Source: Heterotrichella gracilis (taxonomy: Eukaryota > Sar > Xanthophyceae > Tribonematales > Xanthonemataceae). Taken from it: a stretch of 64,000 nt of DNA. The notes below the pieces were generated by a model that did not search any database, was not told the DNA's origin, and saw only the letters and a program-made list of their open reading frames with translations. A program made the position numbers and the translations under genes. Location: contig JAULBX010006664.1 in NCBI GenBank assembly GCA_032358255.1, positions 1-64,000 on the forward strand, written 5' to 3'. Position 1 is the stretch's first letter; each line of letters starts with the position of its first letter. Shown here piece after piece: positions 48,879 to 58,558 of this stretch.

Positions 48879-49454
48879 ATGTTTTTAGAAAATAATAATA
48901 ACGAGCGCAAGCGTGGATGGATAGAGGTTATCGTAGGATCTATGTTCTCGGGTAAGACCGAAGAATTAATAAGGCGTTTAAAGCGGGCACAGTTCGCCAA
49001 ACAAAAGGTAGAGATCTTTAAGCCCACTGTTGATAAACGTTATGACGAATTTAAAGTGGTGAGCCACCAGGGCATTGAGATCATGAGTACACCTGTTCCT
49101 TCAAGCGCTAATATTTTATTATTGGCCACCGATGTAGATGTGGTGGGCATTGACGAGGCGCAATTCTTTGATAATGAGCTTCCATACGTTTGTAATCAGC
49201 TGGCTGATAGAGGTATCAGGGTTATTGTTGCCGGCTTAGACCTTGATTACACTGGTAAGCCCTTTGGGCCTATTCCAAATTTAATGTCAACTGCAGAATA
49301 TGTTACAAAAGTACATGCCATTTGCATGCAATGTGGTAATTTAGCTTACGTAAGTCACCGCAAAACAAACGAAGAAAGTTTGGTTGTGTTGGGCGAGACA
49401 GATAGCTACGAACCATTATGCAGGAATTGTTTCAATAAGAATTTTAAAAAATAA
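48879..49454 (+). CDS. tdk: Thymidine kinase (type II)
   Basis: 191 residues. P-loop [11 protein letters not shown] (~19-29), Walker B-like DEAQFFD (~91), the lasso Tyr region and a zinc ribbon made of CMQC and CRNC. It phosphorylates thymidine with ATP in the salvage pathway. It is the typical tetrameric bacterial type with zinc. Ten bases separate it from the following murF-alr gene, so they are probably co-transcribed. Confidence 0.96.
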   Translation: MFLENNNNERKRGWIEVIVGSMFSGKTEELIRRLKRAQFAKQKVEIFKPTVDKRYDEFKVVSHQGIEIMSTPVPSSANILLLATDVDVVGIDEAQFFDNELPYVCNQLADRGIRVIVAGLDLDYTGKPFGPIPNLMSTAEYVTKVHAICMQCGNLAYVSHRKTNEESLVVLGETDSYEPLCRNCFNKNFKK

Positions 49455-49463
49455 ACGCGCTCT

Positions 49464-51911
49464 ATGTACAACCTGCAACAAATAGCAGAGATCACAAATT
49501 CTAAATTTATTGGGGGAACTAATAATAAAATAAGTATTTTTTTAAACGATAGCCGTGCATTACAATCTCCGTTAGATAGTTTGTTTATTGCTTTAAAGAC
49601 CGGCCGTAATAACGGACACCATTATATTGCTGATCTTATTGAAAAAGGAGTGAAGTCGTTTTTGATCCAGGAAAATGAATTCGATATTTCTAAATATAAA
49701 AGTGCAGATGTTTCTTTTGTTGTTTCAGAAGATCCGTTAAAAGCTATTCAACAACTAGCAGCCTTTCATCGTAAACAATTTACTATTCCTGTAATTGGTA
49801 TTACGGGTAGTAATGGTAAAACAGTTGTAAAAGAATGGTTGTACCAGCTTTTAAAAAATAATTTTTCTATTTGCCGAAGCCCAAAAAGTTACAACTCCCA
49901 AATTGGGGTTCCTTTAAGTGTTTTAAATTTAAATCATACGCATACACTGGCAATTTTTGAAGCAGGTATTTCTTTACCTAACGAAATGGATGCTTTGGTA
50001 GAAATTATACAGCCAACGATTGGTGTGTTTACTTCTATAGGCTCGGCGCACGATGAGGGTTTTGAAACCCGCGAACAAAAAATAAATGAAAAATTAAAAT
50101 TAATTGCTCGTTGCGATAAAAGGATAATTAATGGATTGCATAAAGAACAGTTGCCTGCAGAAATTTTAAATAAATCTATTCTTGTTTCTGAATTTGATAA
50201 CGCCGATCTTAAAATTTCTTTTAAAGAAGACACTTTAGAATTAAAAAGCTCAACCGTAACTCATCATTTCAAAATACCATTTTCCGATAAAGCTTCTGTT
50301 TTAAATGCTTCTACCTGTGCCGCAACATTAATGCAATTGGGTTTTCAGGATGCGGATATTGCACAACGTTTGTCTTTATTGCAACCTGTTGCTTTGCGTT
50401 TGGAAATTAAAACAGGCATCAACAATGCCTTAATTATTAATGATTATTATAATTCAGATATTGATTCTATTAAAATTGCTTTAAATTATTTATCGCAACA
50501 AAATCGTCGGGTGCGCAAAATAGTTATTGTATCAGATCTGGAGCAATCCGGCATTTCAGCACACACGCTTTATAAACAACTGGCAGAACTTTTTGCACAA
50601 AACAAAATAGATCTGGTTGTTGGTATTGGTAAAGAGATCTCAAATCACAAACCTTTATTTAAAGCCAACTCGTTATTCTTTTTTGATACACAAAGTTTTA
50701 TCAACCAATTTAAATTAATTAACTACCAGTTTAGCGAAGCAAGTATACTTTTAAAAGGTGCCCGTAGTTTTGGTTTCGAGAATATCAGTCGTGTGCTCCA
50801 GTTAAAAAGCCACGATACTGTTTTTGAGATCAACTTAAATAAATTAATTAATAATCTTAATTATTACCGTTCGTTAATCGCACCTAATGTAAAATTGATG
50901 TGCATGGTAAAGGCCATGGGTTATGGGAGCGGCGGAGCCGAGATCGCAAAAACCTTACAGCATATTGGTGTTAATTATTTGGCGGTGGCTTATGCAGATG
51001 AAGGGGTAGAGTTAAGGCAATCGCAAATTACTTTGCCAATAATGGTGATGAGTCCGGAAGATGATGCGTTGGAAGATATTATCAATTACCAGTTAGAACC
51101 CGAGATCTATAGTTTTAAAGTGCTAACCGCTTTTGTAAAAAAACTAGACGCACTCGGAATAACAGAACCATATCCCGTGCATTTAAAGATAGATACAGGC
51201 ATGCACCGTTTGGGTTTTGAAGAAAACGATCTTGAAAAATTAATATCAGAATTAAGAAATTTGCCACAGTTAAAAGTAAGATCTGTATTTTCTCATTTGG
51301 TTGGAACAGATAATGCTGCTTTGGATAATTTTACAAGCGAGCAAATACGAATTTTTGAAAAAACATATTCGGCCATCGAATCGACTTTAGGCTATACTGT
51401 TTTAAAACACATTTGCAACTCAGGTGGCATTACGCGTTTTAAAAATGCGCATTACGATATGGTGCGCCTTGGCATAGGCATGTATGGAATTGGCGTTAAT
51501 GCTACAGAACAGGGGCAACTGGAAAATGTGGGAAGTTTAATTACGCGTATCAGTCAAATAAAAAATGTTCCGGTATCGCAAACCGTTGGCTATAACCGAA
51601 ATGGTAAATTAGATAAGGACACAAAAATTGCAACCCTACCTGTTGGTTATGCAGATGGTTTTAGCAGGGCTTTAGGTAATGGTAAACACGGTGTTTACAT
51701 AAATGGAAAATTCTGTAAGACCATTGGTAACATTTGTATGGACATGTGTATGGTTGACATAAGCGATGTTAATTGCCAGGAAGGTGACGAAGTAATTATT
51801 TTTGAGAGCGCCGAACAAATTAATGCGATGGCCGCAGCCTTAAACTCTATTTCTTACGAGGTGTTAACGAATGTTTCGGCAAGAGTGAAGCGCGTTTATG
51901 TGCAGGAATGA
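49464..51911 (+). CDS. murF-alr: Bifunctional MurF ligase / alanine racemase
   Basis: 815 residues. Residues ~1-450 are a Mur ligase: N-terminal substrate domain, P-loop GITGSNGKTVVKEW (~111-124), central RSPKSYNSQIGVPLSVL and a C-terminal ligase domain (IINDYYNSDIDSIKIAL). Residues ~455-815 are alanine racemase with the PLP-binding Lys in MVKAMGYGSGG (~482), substrate loop KIDTGMHRLGF, GIGMYGIG and the Tyr-containing VGYNRNG. The fusion, known in Bacteroidota, makes D-Ala and joins D-Ala-D-Ala to the UDP-muramoyl tripeptide in peptidoglycan synthesis. The last ~50 bp of this gene recur at 52351-52400 and 61113-61169. Confidence 0.95.
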   Translation: MYNLQQIAEITNSKFIGGTNNKISIFLNDSRALQSPLDSLFIALKTGRNNGHHYIADLIEKGVKSFLIQENEFDISKYKSADVSFVVSEDPLKAIQQLAAFHRKQFTIPVIGITGSNGKTVVKEWLYQLLKNNFSICRSPKSYNSQIGVPLSVLNLNHTHTLAIFEAGISLPNEMDALVEIIQPTIGVFTSIGSAHDEGFETREQKINEKLKLIARCDKRIINGLHKEQLPAEILNKSILVSEFDNADLKISFKEDTLELKSSTVTHHFKIPFSDKASVLNASTCAATLMQLGFQDADIAQRLSLLQPVALRLEIKTGINNALIINDYYNSDIDSIKIALNYLSQQNRRVRKIVIVSDLEQSGISAHTLYKQLAELFAQNKIDLVVGIGKEISNHKPLFKANSLFFFDTQSFINQFKLINYQFSEASILLKGARSFGFENISRVLQLKSHDTVFEINLNKLINNLNYYRSLIAPNVKLMCMVKAMGYGSGGAEIAKTLQHIGVNYLAVAYADEGVELRQSQITLPIMVMSPEDDALEDIINYQLEPEIYSFKVLTAFVKKLDALGITEPYPVHLKIDTGMHRLGFEENDLEKLISELRNLPQLKVRSVFSHLVGTDNAALDNFTSEQIRIFEKTYSAIESTLGYTVLKHICNSGGITRFKNAHYDMVRLGIGMYGIGVNATEQGQLENVGSLITRISQIKNVPVSQTVGYNRNGKLDKDTKIATLPVGYADGFSRALGNGKHGVYINGKFCKTIGNICMDMCMVDISDVNCQEGDEVIIFESAEQINAMAAALNSISYEVLTNVSARVKRVYVQE

Positions 51912-51914
51912 TTA
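51865..51914 (+). repeat. murF-alr 3' end, native copy (A)
   Basis: Last codons of the gene (ending VKRVYVQE and stop TGA) plus three bases. AATGTTTC..CAAGAGTGAAGCG.GTTTATGTGCAGGA is the pattern that recurs downstream as copies B and C. Confidence 0.75.
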
Positions 51915-51920
51915 TCCTGA

Positions 51921-52265
51921 TCAAGCTTTTCTAACAAATTCGGATTTTAGGGCCATTGCACCAAAGCCTTCTATCTTACAATCAATATTGTGATCGCCAT
52001 CCGTTAAACGGATATTTTTAACTTTTGTTCCTGCTTTTACAGATTTGGAAGCGCCTTTTACCGGCAGGTCCTTAATAACTACTACCGAATCTCCATCGTG
52101 TAGTTCGTTTCCATTACTATCTACTATTTTTTTTGTGATTTCCTCTGATTCAGCAACTGCCTCTTCAGGATTCCATTCATAAAAACATTCAGGACAGGTA
52201 ACTAAAGAAACTGTAGAATAAGTGTATTCACATTTACATTTCGGACAAGCAGGATATTCATTCAT
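51921..52265 (-). CDS. YjdM/PhnA-like zinc-ribbon protein
   Basis: 114 residues, complete. N-terminal zinc ribbon CPKC...CPEC with the usual flanks ([18 protein letters not shown]), followed by the conserved domain [39 protein letters not shown] and a C-terminal FVRK ending. The family was once called PhnA because of its position near phosphonate genes, but it is not a phosphonoacetate hydrolase; its function is unclear. It lies between copies A and B of the murF-alr 3' end. Confidence 0.92.
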   Translation of the reverse strand: MNEYPACPKCKCEYTYSTVSLVTCPECFYEWNPEEAVAESEEITKKIVDSNGNELHDGDSVVVIKDLPVKGASKSVKAGTKVKNIRLTDGDHNIDCKIEGFGAMALKSEFVRKA

Positions 52266-52560
52266 TTTAAAAAAATTAATTGACGTTACGAAATTAGAAA
52301 ATTTCTTTATAGTAGAGACAATTTCTTTTTTTAATTCGTGCGATCAAAGCCCTTACAATGTTTTGTCAAGGGTGAAGCGGGTGTATGTGTAGGAATGATT
52401 GGAATAAAGTTGGTTGCAAGGTGTGTAAATCAGATTGTTTTTTTATAAGGTTGATGAAAACATTAAATCTTATTTTAATTAGGTCTGCAAATTTCGGGGG
52501 TCTAACCAATAATCAACTATCTGAAAAGGCTAACAAATTTTTATTTTTTATAAATAAATA
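52266..52560. other. Gene-free stretch holding a murF-alr end fragment
   Basis: About 300 bp between the zinc-ribbon gene and the SprB-repeat gene. It contains copy B of the murF-alr 3' end (52351-52400). A 63-codon frame at 52385-52576 has no family-like features and starts inside the fragment. The rest is AT-rich, with the promoter of the next gene at its end. Confidence 0.5.
52351..52400 (+). repeat. Copy B of the murF-alr 3' end
   Basis: ACAATGTTTTGTCAAGGGTGAAGCG...TATGTGTAGGAATGATT corresponds base for base to 51865-51914, with about ten substitutions. In the frame of the parent, Arg and Val codons differ silently, but a Gln codon reads TAG, so this copy is no longer coding. It has the same strand as the parent gene. 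Confidence 0.75.
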
Positions 52561-52568
52561 TATCTTTG
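52561..52568 (+). promoter_or_regulatory. Putative -7 box of the SprB-repeat adhesin gene
   Basis: TATCTTTG matches TAnnTTTG and is 22 bp before the ATG. No good -33 TTTG is seen, only T-rich sequence at the expected distance. Confidence 0.5.
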
Positions 52569-52590
52569 TTCAATAAACTTCACTCATTTT

Positions 52591-55425
52591 ATGAAAAAAA
52601 TAAAACTACTTTTTCTTATTGCTTTTTTTGCAGTTTCAGTTTCCATGTCTGCTCAACCTGTTTTGGGTATGACCACTTTTTTTACGAACACCACCACGGC
52701 AATTAATGCTAATACTGCATGTTCGATCACAAAAACATGTACTCTTTCCGGTTGGTTGTTTTCGATAGCATCAACATCCAATTGCGGTCAAAATTGGACT
52801 AACTCCACAGGTGGCGATGGTCGTTTTCAAAACCTGGTTGGTTTTGGTAGTTTAACCCAAATTACGTTTGGATCTGATGATGGAAGCGAGTTTGCATTGA
52901 ATAATCTTACATGGGGTGTTTCTACAAGCAGCTGGACATCTAAGTCAATGACCTTCGTTGGTTACAAAAACGGAATGCCCGTGCCAAATGGTACATTAAA
53001 CGCAACAACACCTTCAGGTACAGGTATTTTAAATACTTTGGTTATTAATTTTACTTCTATTTCAGGATTTAATGATGTGGATGAAATAAGGCTTGCTCCT
53101 AATACCAGTACATGCAACAGCATTTTATTTTTTGAGGACATAACCGTTGGCACAGCTACCGCCTCTTGCACAACTCCAACACTTTCTTTAGTAGGAAATT
53201 CAAACGTATTATGTAATGGTGGTTCAACTGGCAGTGCTACTGTGAGTGCCAGTGGAGGCGCTCCTTTTACTTATACCTGGAGCCCCAGTGGAGGCAATGC
53301 AGCCATTGCAACCGGATTAAGTGCCGGCCTCTACACCTGTGTTACAACAAATAGTTGCGGCTCAACGGCATCGCGAACGGTCAACATTTCTCAGCCAACA
53401 GCAATAGCTTCATCAACAGCTACGACTAGCCCACTTTGCAACGGAAACAATGGAAGCGCAACAGTAACTGCTTCAGGCGGCACAGCCCCTTATACCTACA
53501 CCTGGTCCAGTGGTCCAACATCATCTGTTGAGCCTACACTTTTGGCCGGAACATATACGGTAAAAGTGACCGATGCAAATGGTTGCAATATCACTAAATC
53601 TGTAACTGTTACACAGCCTTCTGCTGTAGTGTCATCCACTGCTGTTACTAATGTTTTGTGTTTTGGGAATGCAACAGGAGCTGCAACAGTTTTTGCAAGT
53701 GGCGGCGCAGGTCCTTACTTATACTCATGGAGTAGCGCGCAAACCACCTCGGTTATATCTGGTCAAACGTCTGGTGTTAAAACGGTAACTGTTACGGATG
53801 CAAATTCTTGCGTAAAGGTTGCAACAGTAAACATTAATCAACCTCTCTCCGCTTTGGCAACAGCAACCGCGGTAACCAATGTCTTATGTTTTGGAAATTC
53901 CACTGGAGCCGCTACGGTTTTGGCAAGCGGCGGAACAGGTGCTTATTCATATTCCTGGAGTAGTGCACAAACCACATCAGTTATTTCGGGCCAAACATCG
54001 GGTGTTAAAACAGTTACTGTAACAGATGCTAATTCTTGCGTAAAGGTGGCAACGGTTAGTATATCTCAACCCAACGCTCTTACTTTAACGGCTGTTGCAA
54101 ATAACCCATCGGTTTGTGCAGGTAATTCAAGTACCTTAACAGCTAATGGAAGTGGCGGAACAGGGGTGATAAGCTATTCCTGGGCAAGTGGGCCAACCAA
54201 TAGCATTAATGTTGTTTCACCAACAATTAATACCATCTACACAGTAAACATTAGCGACGCGAATAATTGTAATAAATCGCAAACCGTCTCGGTTAATGCT
54301 GTTACTTTACCAACGGTATCTGTTAACAGTGGTGCAATTTGTTTCGGTAACTCTTTTACAATTGTACCTACTGGCGCTAATACTTATACTATAAGCGGTG
54401 GTTTATCAGTTGTTACTCCTACGTCAAATGTAAGTTATAACATAACTGGTACAAACGCTCAAGGTTGTGTTAGTAGTAACACTGCTGTTAGTTCAATAAC
54501 TGTTAATGCTTTGCCAGTTATTACCGTTACCTCTGTAACAATTTGCGCAGGGGCTACCGGTACCTTAACTGCTTTTGGCGCTGCAACTTATACCTGGAAT
54601 ACAGGATCAAACGCTTCCTCTATTTCGGCGAGTCCGGTTACCACAACTACTTATACTGCAAATGGCACTTCAAGTGCTGGCTGTGTGGGCTCGGCTGTTA
54701 CTACAACAATTACTGTTGGCTCTGCGCCAAGTATTGTCGTTAATAATGCAACCGTATGTGCTGGTAACAGCGCTACTTTAAATGCCAGCGGCGTTACTTC
54801 TTATACATGGAATACGGGATCTAATTCTGCAAGTATTGTTGTTACGCCAACTGCAAACACAACCTATAGCGTAAGCGGTAATTTAACAGGTTGCAGTGTA
54901 GGTGCAAACACAACGGCTTCCATAGTTGTTAATGCTTTGCCAAGTGTGAATGCTGTTTCTAACGCAAGTTTAATTTGTGTTGGGCAAACAGCTAGCTTAA
55001 CAGCAAGTGGAGCTATTACGTATAGTTGGAGCACCGGCGGAACGGCATCAATAGAAGTTATTTCGCCCACAATTACGACAAGCTACACTGTAAATGGAAC
55101 GGATGCTAATGGCTGTAACAATTTTGCAGTAGTTACACAGTCTGTTTCTGCTTGCACAGACATACGGTCTACAAATTTCGATCTATTGGCTTCAATTATT
55201 GTTTATCCTAATCCCACAAATGGAATGATAAATGTTGAATTAGAAATTTTAAATGAAAAGCCTGCTCATATTACCATCACAAATACCTTAGGACAAGTTT
55301 TTATGAGTGAAAATGTAAGCATTCAACATTCAGCATTTAACATTTCTAATTTCCCTGCGGGTTTATATATTTTAAAAGCCGGGAGTGATGGGCAAATCAA
55401 AACTGTAAGATTAATAAAAGAGTAA
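52591..55425 (+). CDS. T9SS-secreted adhesin with SprB and Ig-like repeats
   Basis: 944 residues with a signal peptide (LLFLIAFFAVSVSMSAQ). Residues ~20-195 form an N-terminal domain (TWGVSTSSWTSKSMTFVGYKNG...LFFEDITVGTA). Four SprB repeats follow (each VLCNG/VLCFG...ATVxASGG...PYxYSW...VTDANxCxxxxTVxIxQP); the third and fourth are nearly identical. Five Ig/PKD-like repeats (CAGNSATLNASG...YTWNTGSNSASI...TTYTVNGT) lead to a type A sorting domain (SIIVYPNPTNGMINVELE...GLYILKAGSDGQIKTVRLIKE). From the architecture a surface adhesin or gliding-type filament is likely. The last ~500 bp, including the terminator, are paralogous to the 3' end of the LamG gene at 58645. Confidence 0.9.
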   Translation: MKKIKLLFLIAFFAVSVSMSAQPVLGMTTFFTNTTTAINANTACSITKTCTLSGWLFSIASTSNCGQNWTNSTGGDGRFQNLVGFGSLTQITFGSDDGSEFALNNLTWGVSTSSWTSKSMTFVGYKNGMPVPNGTLNATTPSGTGILNTLVINFTSISGFNDVDEIRLAPNTSTCNSILFFEDITVGTATASCTTPTLSLVGNSNVLCNGGSTGSATVSASGGAPFTYTWSPSGGNAAIATGLSAGLYTCVTTNSCGSTASRTVNISQPTAIASSTATTSPLCNGNNGSATVTASGGTAPYTYTWSSGPTSSVEPTLLAGTYTVKVTDANGCNITKSVTVTQPSAVVSSTAVTNVLCFGNATGAATVFASGGAGPYLYSWSSAQTTSVISGQTSGVKTVTVTDANSCVKVATVNINQPLSALATATAVTNVLCFGNSTGAATVLASGGTGAYSYSWSSAQTTSVISGQTSGVKTVTVTDANSCVKVATVSISQPNALTLTAVANNPSVCAGNSSTLTANGSGGTGVISYSWASGPTNSINVVSPTINTIYTVNISDANNCNKSQTVSVNAVTLPTVSVNSGAICFGNSFTIVPTGANTYTISGGLSVVTPTSNVSYNITGTNAQGCVSSNTAVSSITVNALPVITVTSVTICAGATGTLTAFGAATYTWNTGSNASSISASPVTTTTYTANGTSSAGCVGSAVTTTITVGSAPSIVVNNATVCAGNSATLNASGVTSYTWNTGSNSASIVVTPTANTTYSVSGNLTGCSVGANTTASIVVNALPSVNAVSNASLICVGQTASLTASGAITYSWSTGGTASIEVISPTITTSYTVNGTDANGCNNFAVVTQSVSACTDIRSTNFDLLASIIVYPNPTNGMINVELEILNEKPAHITITNTLGQVFMSENVSIQHSAFNISNFPAGLYILKAGSDGQIKTVRLIKE

Positions 55426-55485
55426 AATATTTTTTTTATGAACGGAAAGATCCCGAGAGGCAATGCTAAGCGGGATCTTTTATTA
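54940..55485 (+). repeat. Paralogous 3' module (last Ig domain, sorting domain, terminator), copy 1
   Basis: Similar to 60583-61112 in order and sequence: CVGQTASLTA Ig domain, type A sorting domain, DGQIKTVRLIKE, the bases TAAAATATTTTTTT after the stop, and the same terminator hairpin. The similarity continues beyond the stop codon, so the coding end and terminator were copied together. Confidence 0.8.
55446..55484 (+). terminator. Terminator of the SprB-repeat gene
   Basis: Stem AAAGATCCCG/CGGGATCTTT (55446-55455, 55471-55480) with a 15-nt loop and a T-rich tail. Nearly identical to the hairpin at 61074-61111. Confidence 0.85.
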
Positions 55486-55519
55486 GAAAAAGATAGCAAA
55501 GCTATCAACACCTTAGAGG

Positions 55520-55747
55520 TTAAACTATTTTCTGTTTAACTATACTTGATGGCAAAGCACCAAACCGTTCCCTAAATACCGTTGTAAATTTACTTGCATT
55601 TTCGTAACTTAATAAACTAGCAACTTCTTTTACGATACCTGCTTTTTTGGATAATAATTTGATTTGATAATGGCTTGGTTTCTTAAACAAAAACTCAATA
55701 TAATCGAATTTTTTATCATAAAGTAAAAAGGTAGTCTGTTTGGCAGA
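55520..55747 (-). pseudogene. Remnant of an AraC-family regulator (C-terminal HTH)
   Basis: Without a start codon this frame encodes the end of an AraC-type DNA-binding domain: YIEFLFKKPSHYQIKLLSKK followed by GIVKEVASLLSYENASKF and FRERFGALPSSIV. Compare LVKEVAARFNYESQGRFSEAFKRVNG in the response regulator at 57843. Upstream on the minus strand (about 55748-55800) another frame gives ANFNAIEKMICQTDYLF, which suggests at least one frameshift; nothing further of the gene can be recognised. It is likely the relic of a regulator related to the one encoded 2.3 kb away. Confidence 0.65.
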
Positions 55748-55927
55748 TCATCTTTTCTATTGCATTAAAATTTGCATTCGACGAGTCAATTCAATAAAAT
55801 TGTAGGTAGGGAAACAAGTGAGCAAATATTTTTTTAATTACAAGTTAATGAAAATTTAAACACTCTTCTAATCAAAAAAACACTTTTAATTGGCTTTTAT
55901 AGAAGAATATTAAGAATGAATTAAACT
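55748..55927. other. Intergenic AT-rich stretch upstream of the sensor kinase
   Basis: Apart from the short second frame of the AraC relic there is no gene here. The sequence is AT-rich and leads into the paired direct repeat at 55928-55959. Confidence 0.4.
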
Positions 55928-55959
55928 CAACTTTAAACTTATTTGGAACAACTTTAAAC
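55928..55959 (+). promoter_or_regulatory. Direct repeat with 21-bp spacing upstream of the two-component operon
   Basis: CAACTTTAAAC occurs at 55928-55938 and again, exactly, at 55949-55959. The spacing of 21 bp equals two helical turns, the half-site geometry known for AraC-type activators such as araI1/I2. The core AACTTT-AA is shared with the repeat upstream of the LamG gene (58559). Confidence 0.55.
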
Positions 55960-56026
55960 CTTTTCAGAAAAGCGACTTCGATTAGAATTGGTAATTTAAC
56001 CTTAAATTTATTTATATTTATACGTT

Positions 56027-57862
56027 TTGAAAATTAAACTTCAAATAGTTTTAGTTCTTATTTTGTTCGCAAGTATCGCTAATACTGTATTTGCTCAACA
56101 AAACGCTAAAAGTAAATTGATATTGCAAAAAGAGGTAAATGCCTATAATAAACGAAATAATAATGAACAAGAACTAAAAACCAGGCTTCAACTCATTAAA
56201 ATTCTTTTAGATGAACCTGATTATTCCAGCGCAAAAATTCAATTAGATACCTGTAACCAAATTGCGTTAAAGGTTTCAAAGCCACTATACATGCAATATT
56301 TATCGAGTTTAGGCGATTATAATCGATACACAGGAAATAATGAGGACGCTTTTAGAAATTATTTAACTGTTTATGATTTTTTTCAAAAAAACAACGACCC
56401 AAATTTGTATTTTAAATCGGCAGTAGATTTGTTAGAACAATATCGTAAATCGCGAAATTATAAATTAGCGAACGAGTTTATTAAAGTACCGAGTAACATT
56501 TTAAGAACTTATAAAATAAGCGATACAAGTACAATTATACGTTTTTATGGGCGTGTTGCTGCTATAAAAAATGAATCTGTTGGGAGCGATTCTGCTATAT
56601 TTTACACAAATTTAGCTTTAAAATTTGCCAGACAGCAAAAAAACGAATACGCCATTGCAACAGCCTATAATGAATTAGGATTTGCATTAATAAAATTAAA
56701 CAAATTCGATACGGCGTATAAGTGCTATCAATTTGCAGAGGATACGTGGTTTCGTTTAAATGCCAATCGTGAAGCCATGAATGCCTTTTATAATAAGTTA
56801 GAATTCGTTTCTCATAGCTCTTCAGATAAAGGTTTACGTAAAAAGAACATTCTAATGTATTATGAATTACTTGAAAAAATAAAAAAGAAAAATCTAGATT
56901 CAGACTTTTTATTAAGCAGGATTTATGAAAACATGGCTTCTGAATATTTTTTTATTGGAGACAGTCTTAACGGATATAAATATACCGCAACCGCCTCAGT
57001 AAAAAAGTATAGAGAACTATCAAAAGAAAATGAAGCAAAAATAGCTGCTATTTCAAAAAAGTACGATACCGAAAAAATTAAATTAGAAATGAAAGCGGTA
57101 GAAGAAAAACTAAATTCAAGCAAAAAGATTATTGAAAAAGATAAAAAAGAAAAAAAATTAATATTTATCCTTTTTTCTGTATGTGTAGTATTTTTAATGA
57201 TTGTAGCCTGTTTTCTATTTGTTCAAAATAGGGCAAATAAATTGCTGAAGAAGCGAAACAGAGAAAAAGATGTTTTGTTACAAGAAGTACATCACCGCGT
57301 AAAAAACAATTTACAATTTATTAGTGGCTTGCTAGAAATGCATCAAAATAAAGATATTGAAAATAGTCTAATTCACGATGCTTCACGCAGAGTTAGTGCC
57401 ATGGCTCTGGTACACGAAATGCTTTACAATAACGACTTAGAACAAAAAATAGATCTAAAAAAATACATAGAAGAGCTTGCTAAATACCATTTTGAAGACA
57501 CATTTAAAATTAATTATCAACTTAGCATTTTGCCCTTAACCTTAAATACAACACAGTGCATCTCGCTTGGGATGATAATATCGGAATTAATTACCAACTC
57601 CATAAAACATGCATTTAACGGTATAAGCAACCCCACAATTAACCTAACAATACATTGTTTAGATCAAAACAAAGTGGTGTTTATTTATTCCGATAACGGA
57701 AATGGATTTATTACGAAGGATTCTGATCTTCCCAACAGTTTAGGTTTACGGCTAATAGATATTTTTACCCGACAACTAAAAGGAAAATACAGTATTAATG
57801 GGAGCAATGGTTATGAGTTTAATTTAAATTTTAAAATTAAAAATGAAATTCCTAATAATTGA
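56027..57862 (+). CDS. TPR-containing sensor histidine kinase (HisKA_2)
   Basis: 611 residues. TTG at 56027 is the start because the frame then gives a signal peptide directly (KLQIVLVLILFASIANTVFAQ); no ATG lies nearby. Residues ~30-320 are helical TPR-like repeats (CYQFAEDTWFRLNANREAMNAFYNKLEF). A membrane helix (~378-400, LIFILFSVCVVFLMIVACFLF) is followed by a HisKA_2 domain with the phosphoacceptor in EVHHRVKNNLQFISGLLEMHQN (~423-444). The GHKL ATPase domain has N-box ELITNSIKHAF and G1 box YSDNGNGF. The periplasmic TPR domain probably senses a protein or peptide. It overlaps the response regulator gene by 20 bp. Confidence 0.92.
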   Translation: MKIKLQIVLVLILFASIANTVFAQQNAKSKLILQKEVNAYNKRNNNEQELKTRLQLIKILLDEPDYSSAKIQLDTCNQIALKVSKPLYMQYLSSLGDYNRYTGNNEDAFRNYLTVYDFFQKNNDPNLYFKSAVDLLEQYRKSRNYKLANEFIKVPSNILRTYKISDTSTIIRFYGRVAAIKNESVGSDSAIFYTNLALKFARQQKNEYAIATAYNELGFALIKLNKFDTAYKCYQFAEDTWFRLNANREAMNAFYNKLEFVSHSSSDKGLRKKNILMYYELLEKIKKKNLDSDFLLSRIYENMASEYFFIGDSLNGYKYTATASVKKYRELSKENEAKIAAISKKYDTEKIKLEMKAVEEKLNSSKKIIEKDKKEKKLIFILFSVCVVFLMIVACFLFVQNRANKLLKKRNREKDVLLQEVHHRVKNNLQFISGLLEMHQNKDIENSLIHDASRRVSAMALVHEMLYNNDLEQKIDLKKYIEELAKYHFEDTFKINYQLSILPLTLNTTQCISLGMIISELITNSIKHAFNGISNPTINLTIHCLDQNKVVFIYSDNGNGFITKDSDLPNSLGLRLIDIFTRQLKGKYSINGSNGYEFNLNFKIKNEIPNN

Positions 57863-58547
57863 AGATGAAGTAATGATTGCCGAAGTGTTAAAAGATTATT
57901 TAACTTCGTTCGGTTATTCGCAAATACAAATGGCACACGATAAGCCATCTGCCATGCAATTAATAAATAGTTTTAAGCCTGATATTATTTTACTCGATAT
58001 CAGAATGGAACGCGAGCGTGTTGGCTTAGAAATTGGCAGTTTTTTAAATCAAACTTCCAAGGCCTCTTTTATTTATATAACTGCACATTCAGATACGGAG
58101 ATATTAATGGAAATAATGGCTACCAACCCAGCCGGTTATTTAAACAAACCAATTAAAAAAACAGATTTATTAGGCAATATTTTACGAATAACAAAAACGC
58201 AAGTGATTGCAGATACCATTACAAACTTATCTGAAGTAGATAAAGCAGTAATTATTGATATTGAAAACTACCTACGCACCAATATTTACAACGAGTTTGA
58301 TGGTGTAGAAGCCATTGCTCAAAAATTCGGCCTATCTGTAAGTAAACTTAAAACGAATTTTAAACTTGTTTACAACAAACCCATTTACCAGTACTTTAAT
58401 GATTTGCAAATGAAGTCGGCGTTCGATTTAATAAAAAAAGATAAGTTACTAGTAAAAGAAGTTGCTGCACGCTTTAATTACGAAAGTCAAGGTAGGTTTA
58501 GTGAGGCCTTTAAACGCGTTAATGGTATTTTACCGTCTGAAATTTAG
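57843..58547 (+). CDS. Response regulator with AraC-type DNA-binding domain
   Basis: 234 residues. Receiver ~1-120: acidic pair IIEDE (7-8), phospho-Asp in IILLDIRM (~52), Thr/Ser in YITAHSD and Lys in LNKPIKK. The C-terminal ~100 residues are an AraC/XylS double HTH: VEAIAQKFGLSVSKLKTNFKLVYNKPIYQYF and LVKEVAARFNYESQGRFSEAFKRVNG. Response regulators paired with HisKA_2 kinases are often of LytTR or REC-only type, so an AraC output is less common. It overlaps the kinase gene, so they form a pair. Direct repeats fitting an AraC-type protein lie upstream of the operon and of the next gene. Confidence 0.93.
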   Translation: MKFLIIEDEVMIAEVLKDYLTSFGYSQIQMAHDKPSAMQLINSFKPDIILLDIRMERERVGLEIGSFLNQTSKASFIYITAHSDTEILMEIMATNPAGYLNKPIKKTDLLGNILRITKTQVIADTITNLSEVDKAVIIDIENYLRTNIYNEFDGVEAIAQKFGLSVSKLKTNFKLVYNKPIYQYFNDLQMKSAFDLIKKDKLLVKEVAARFNYESQGRFSEAFKRVNGILPSEI

Positions 58548-58558
58548 CAACTCAAATA

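Noticed and set aside
52385-52576. 63-codon plus-strand frame
   Set aside because: It begins inside the murF-alr end fragment, has no signal or domain and runs into the promoter of the next gene.
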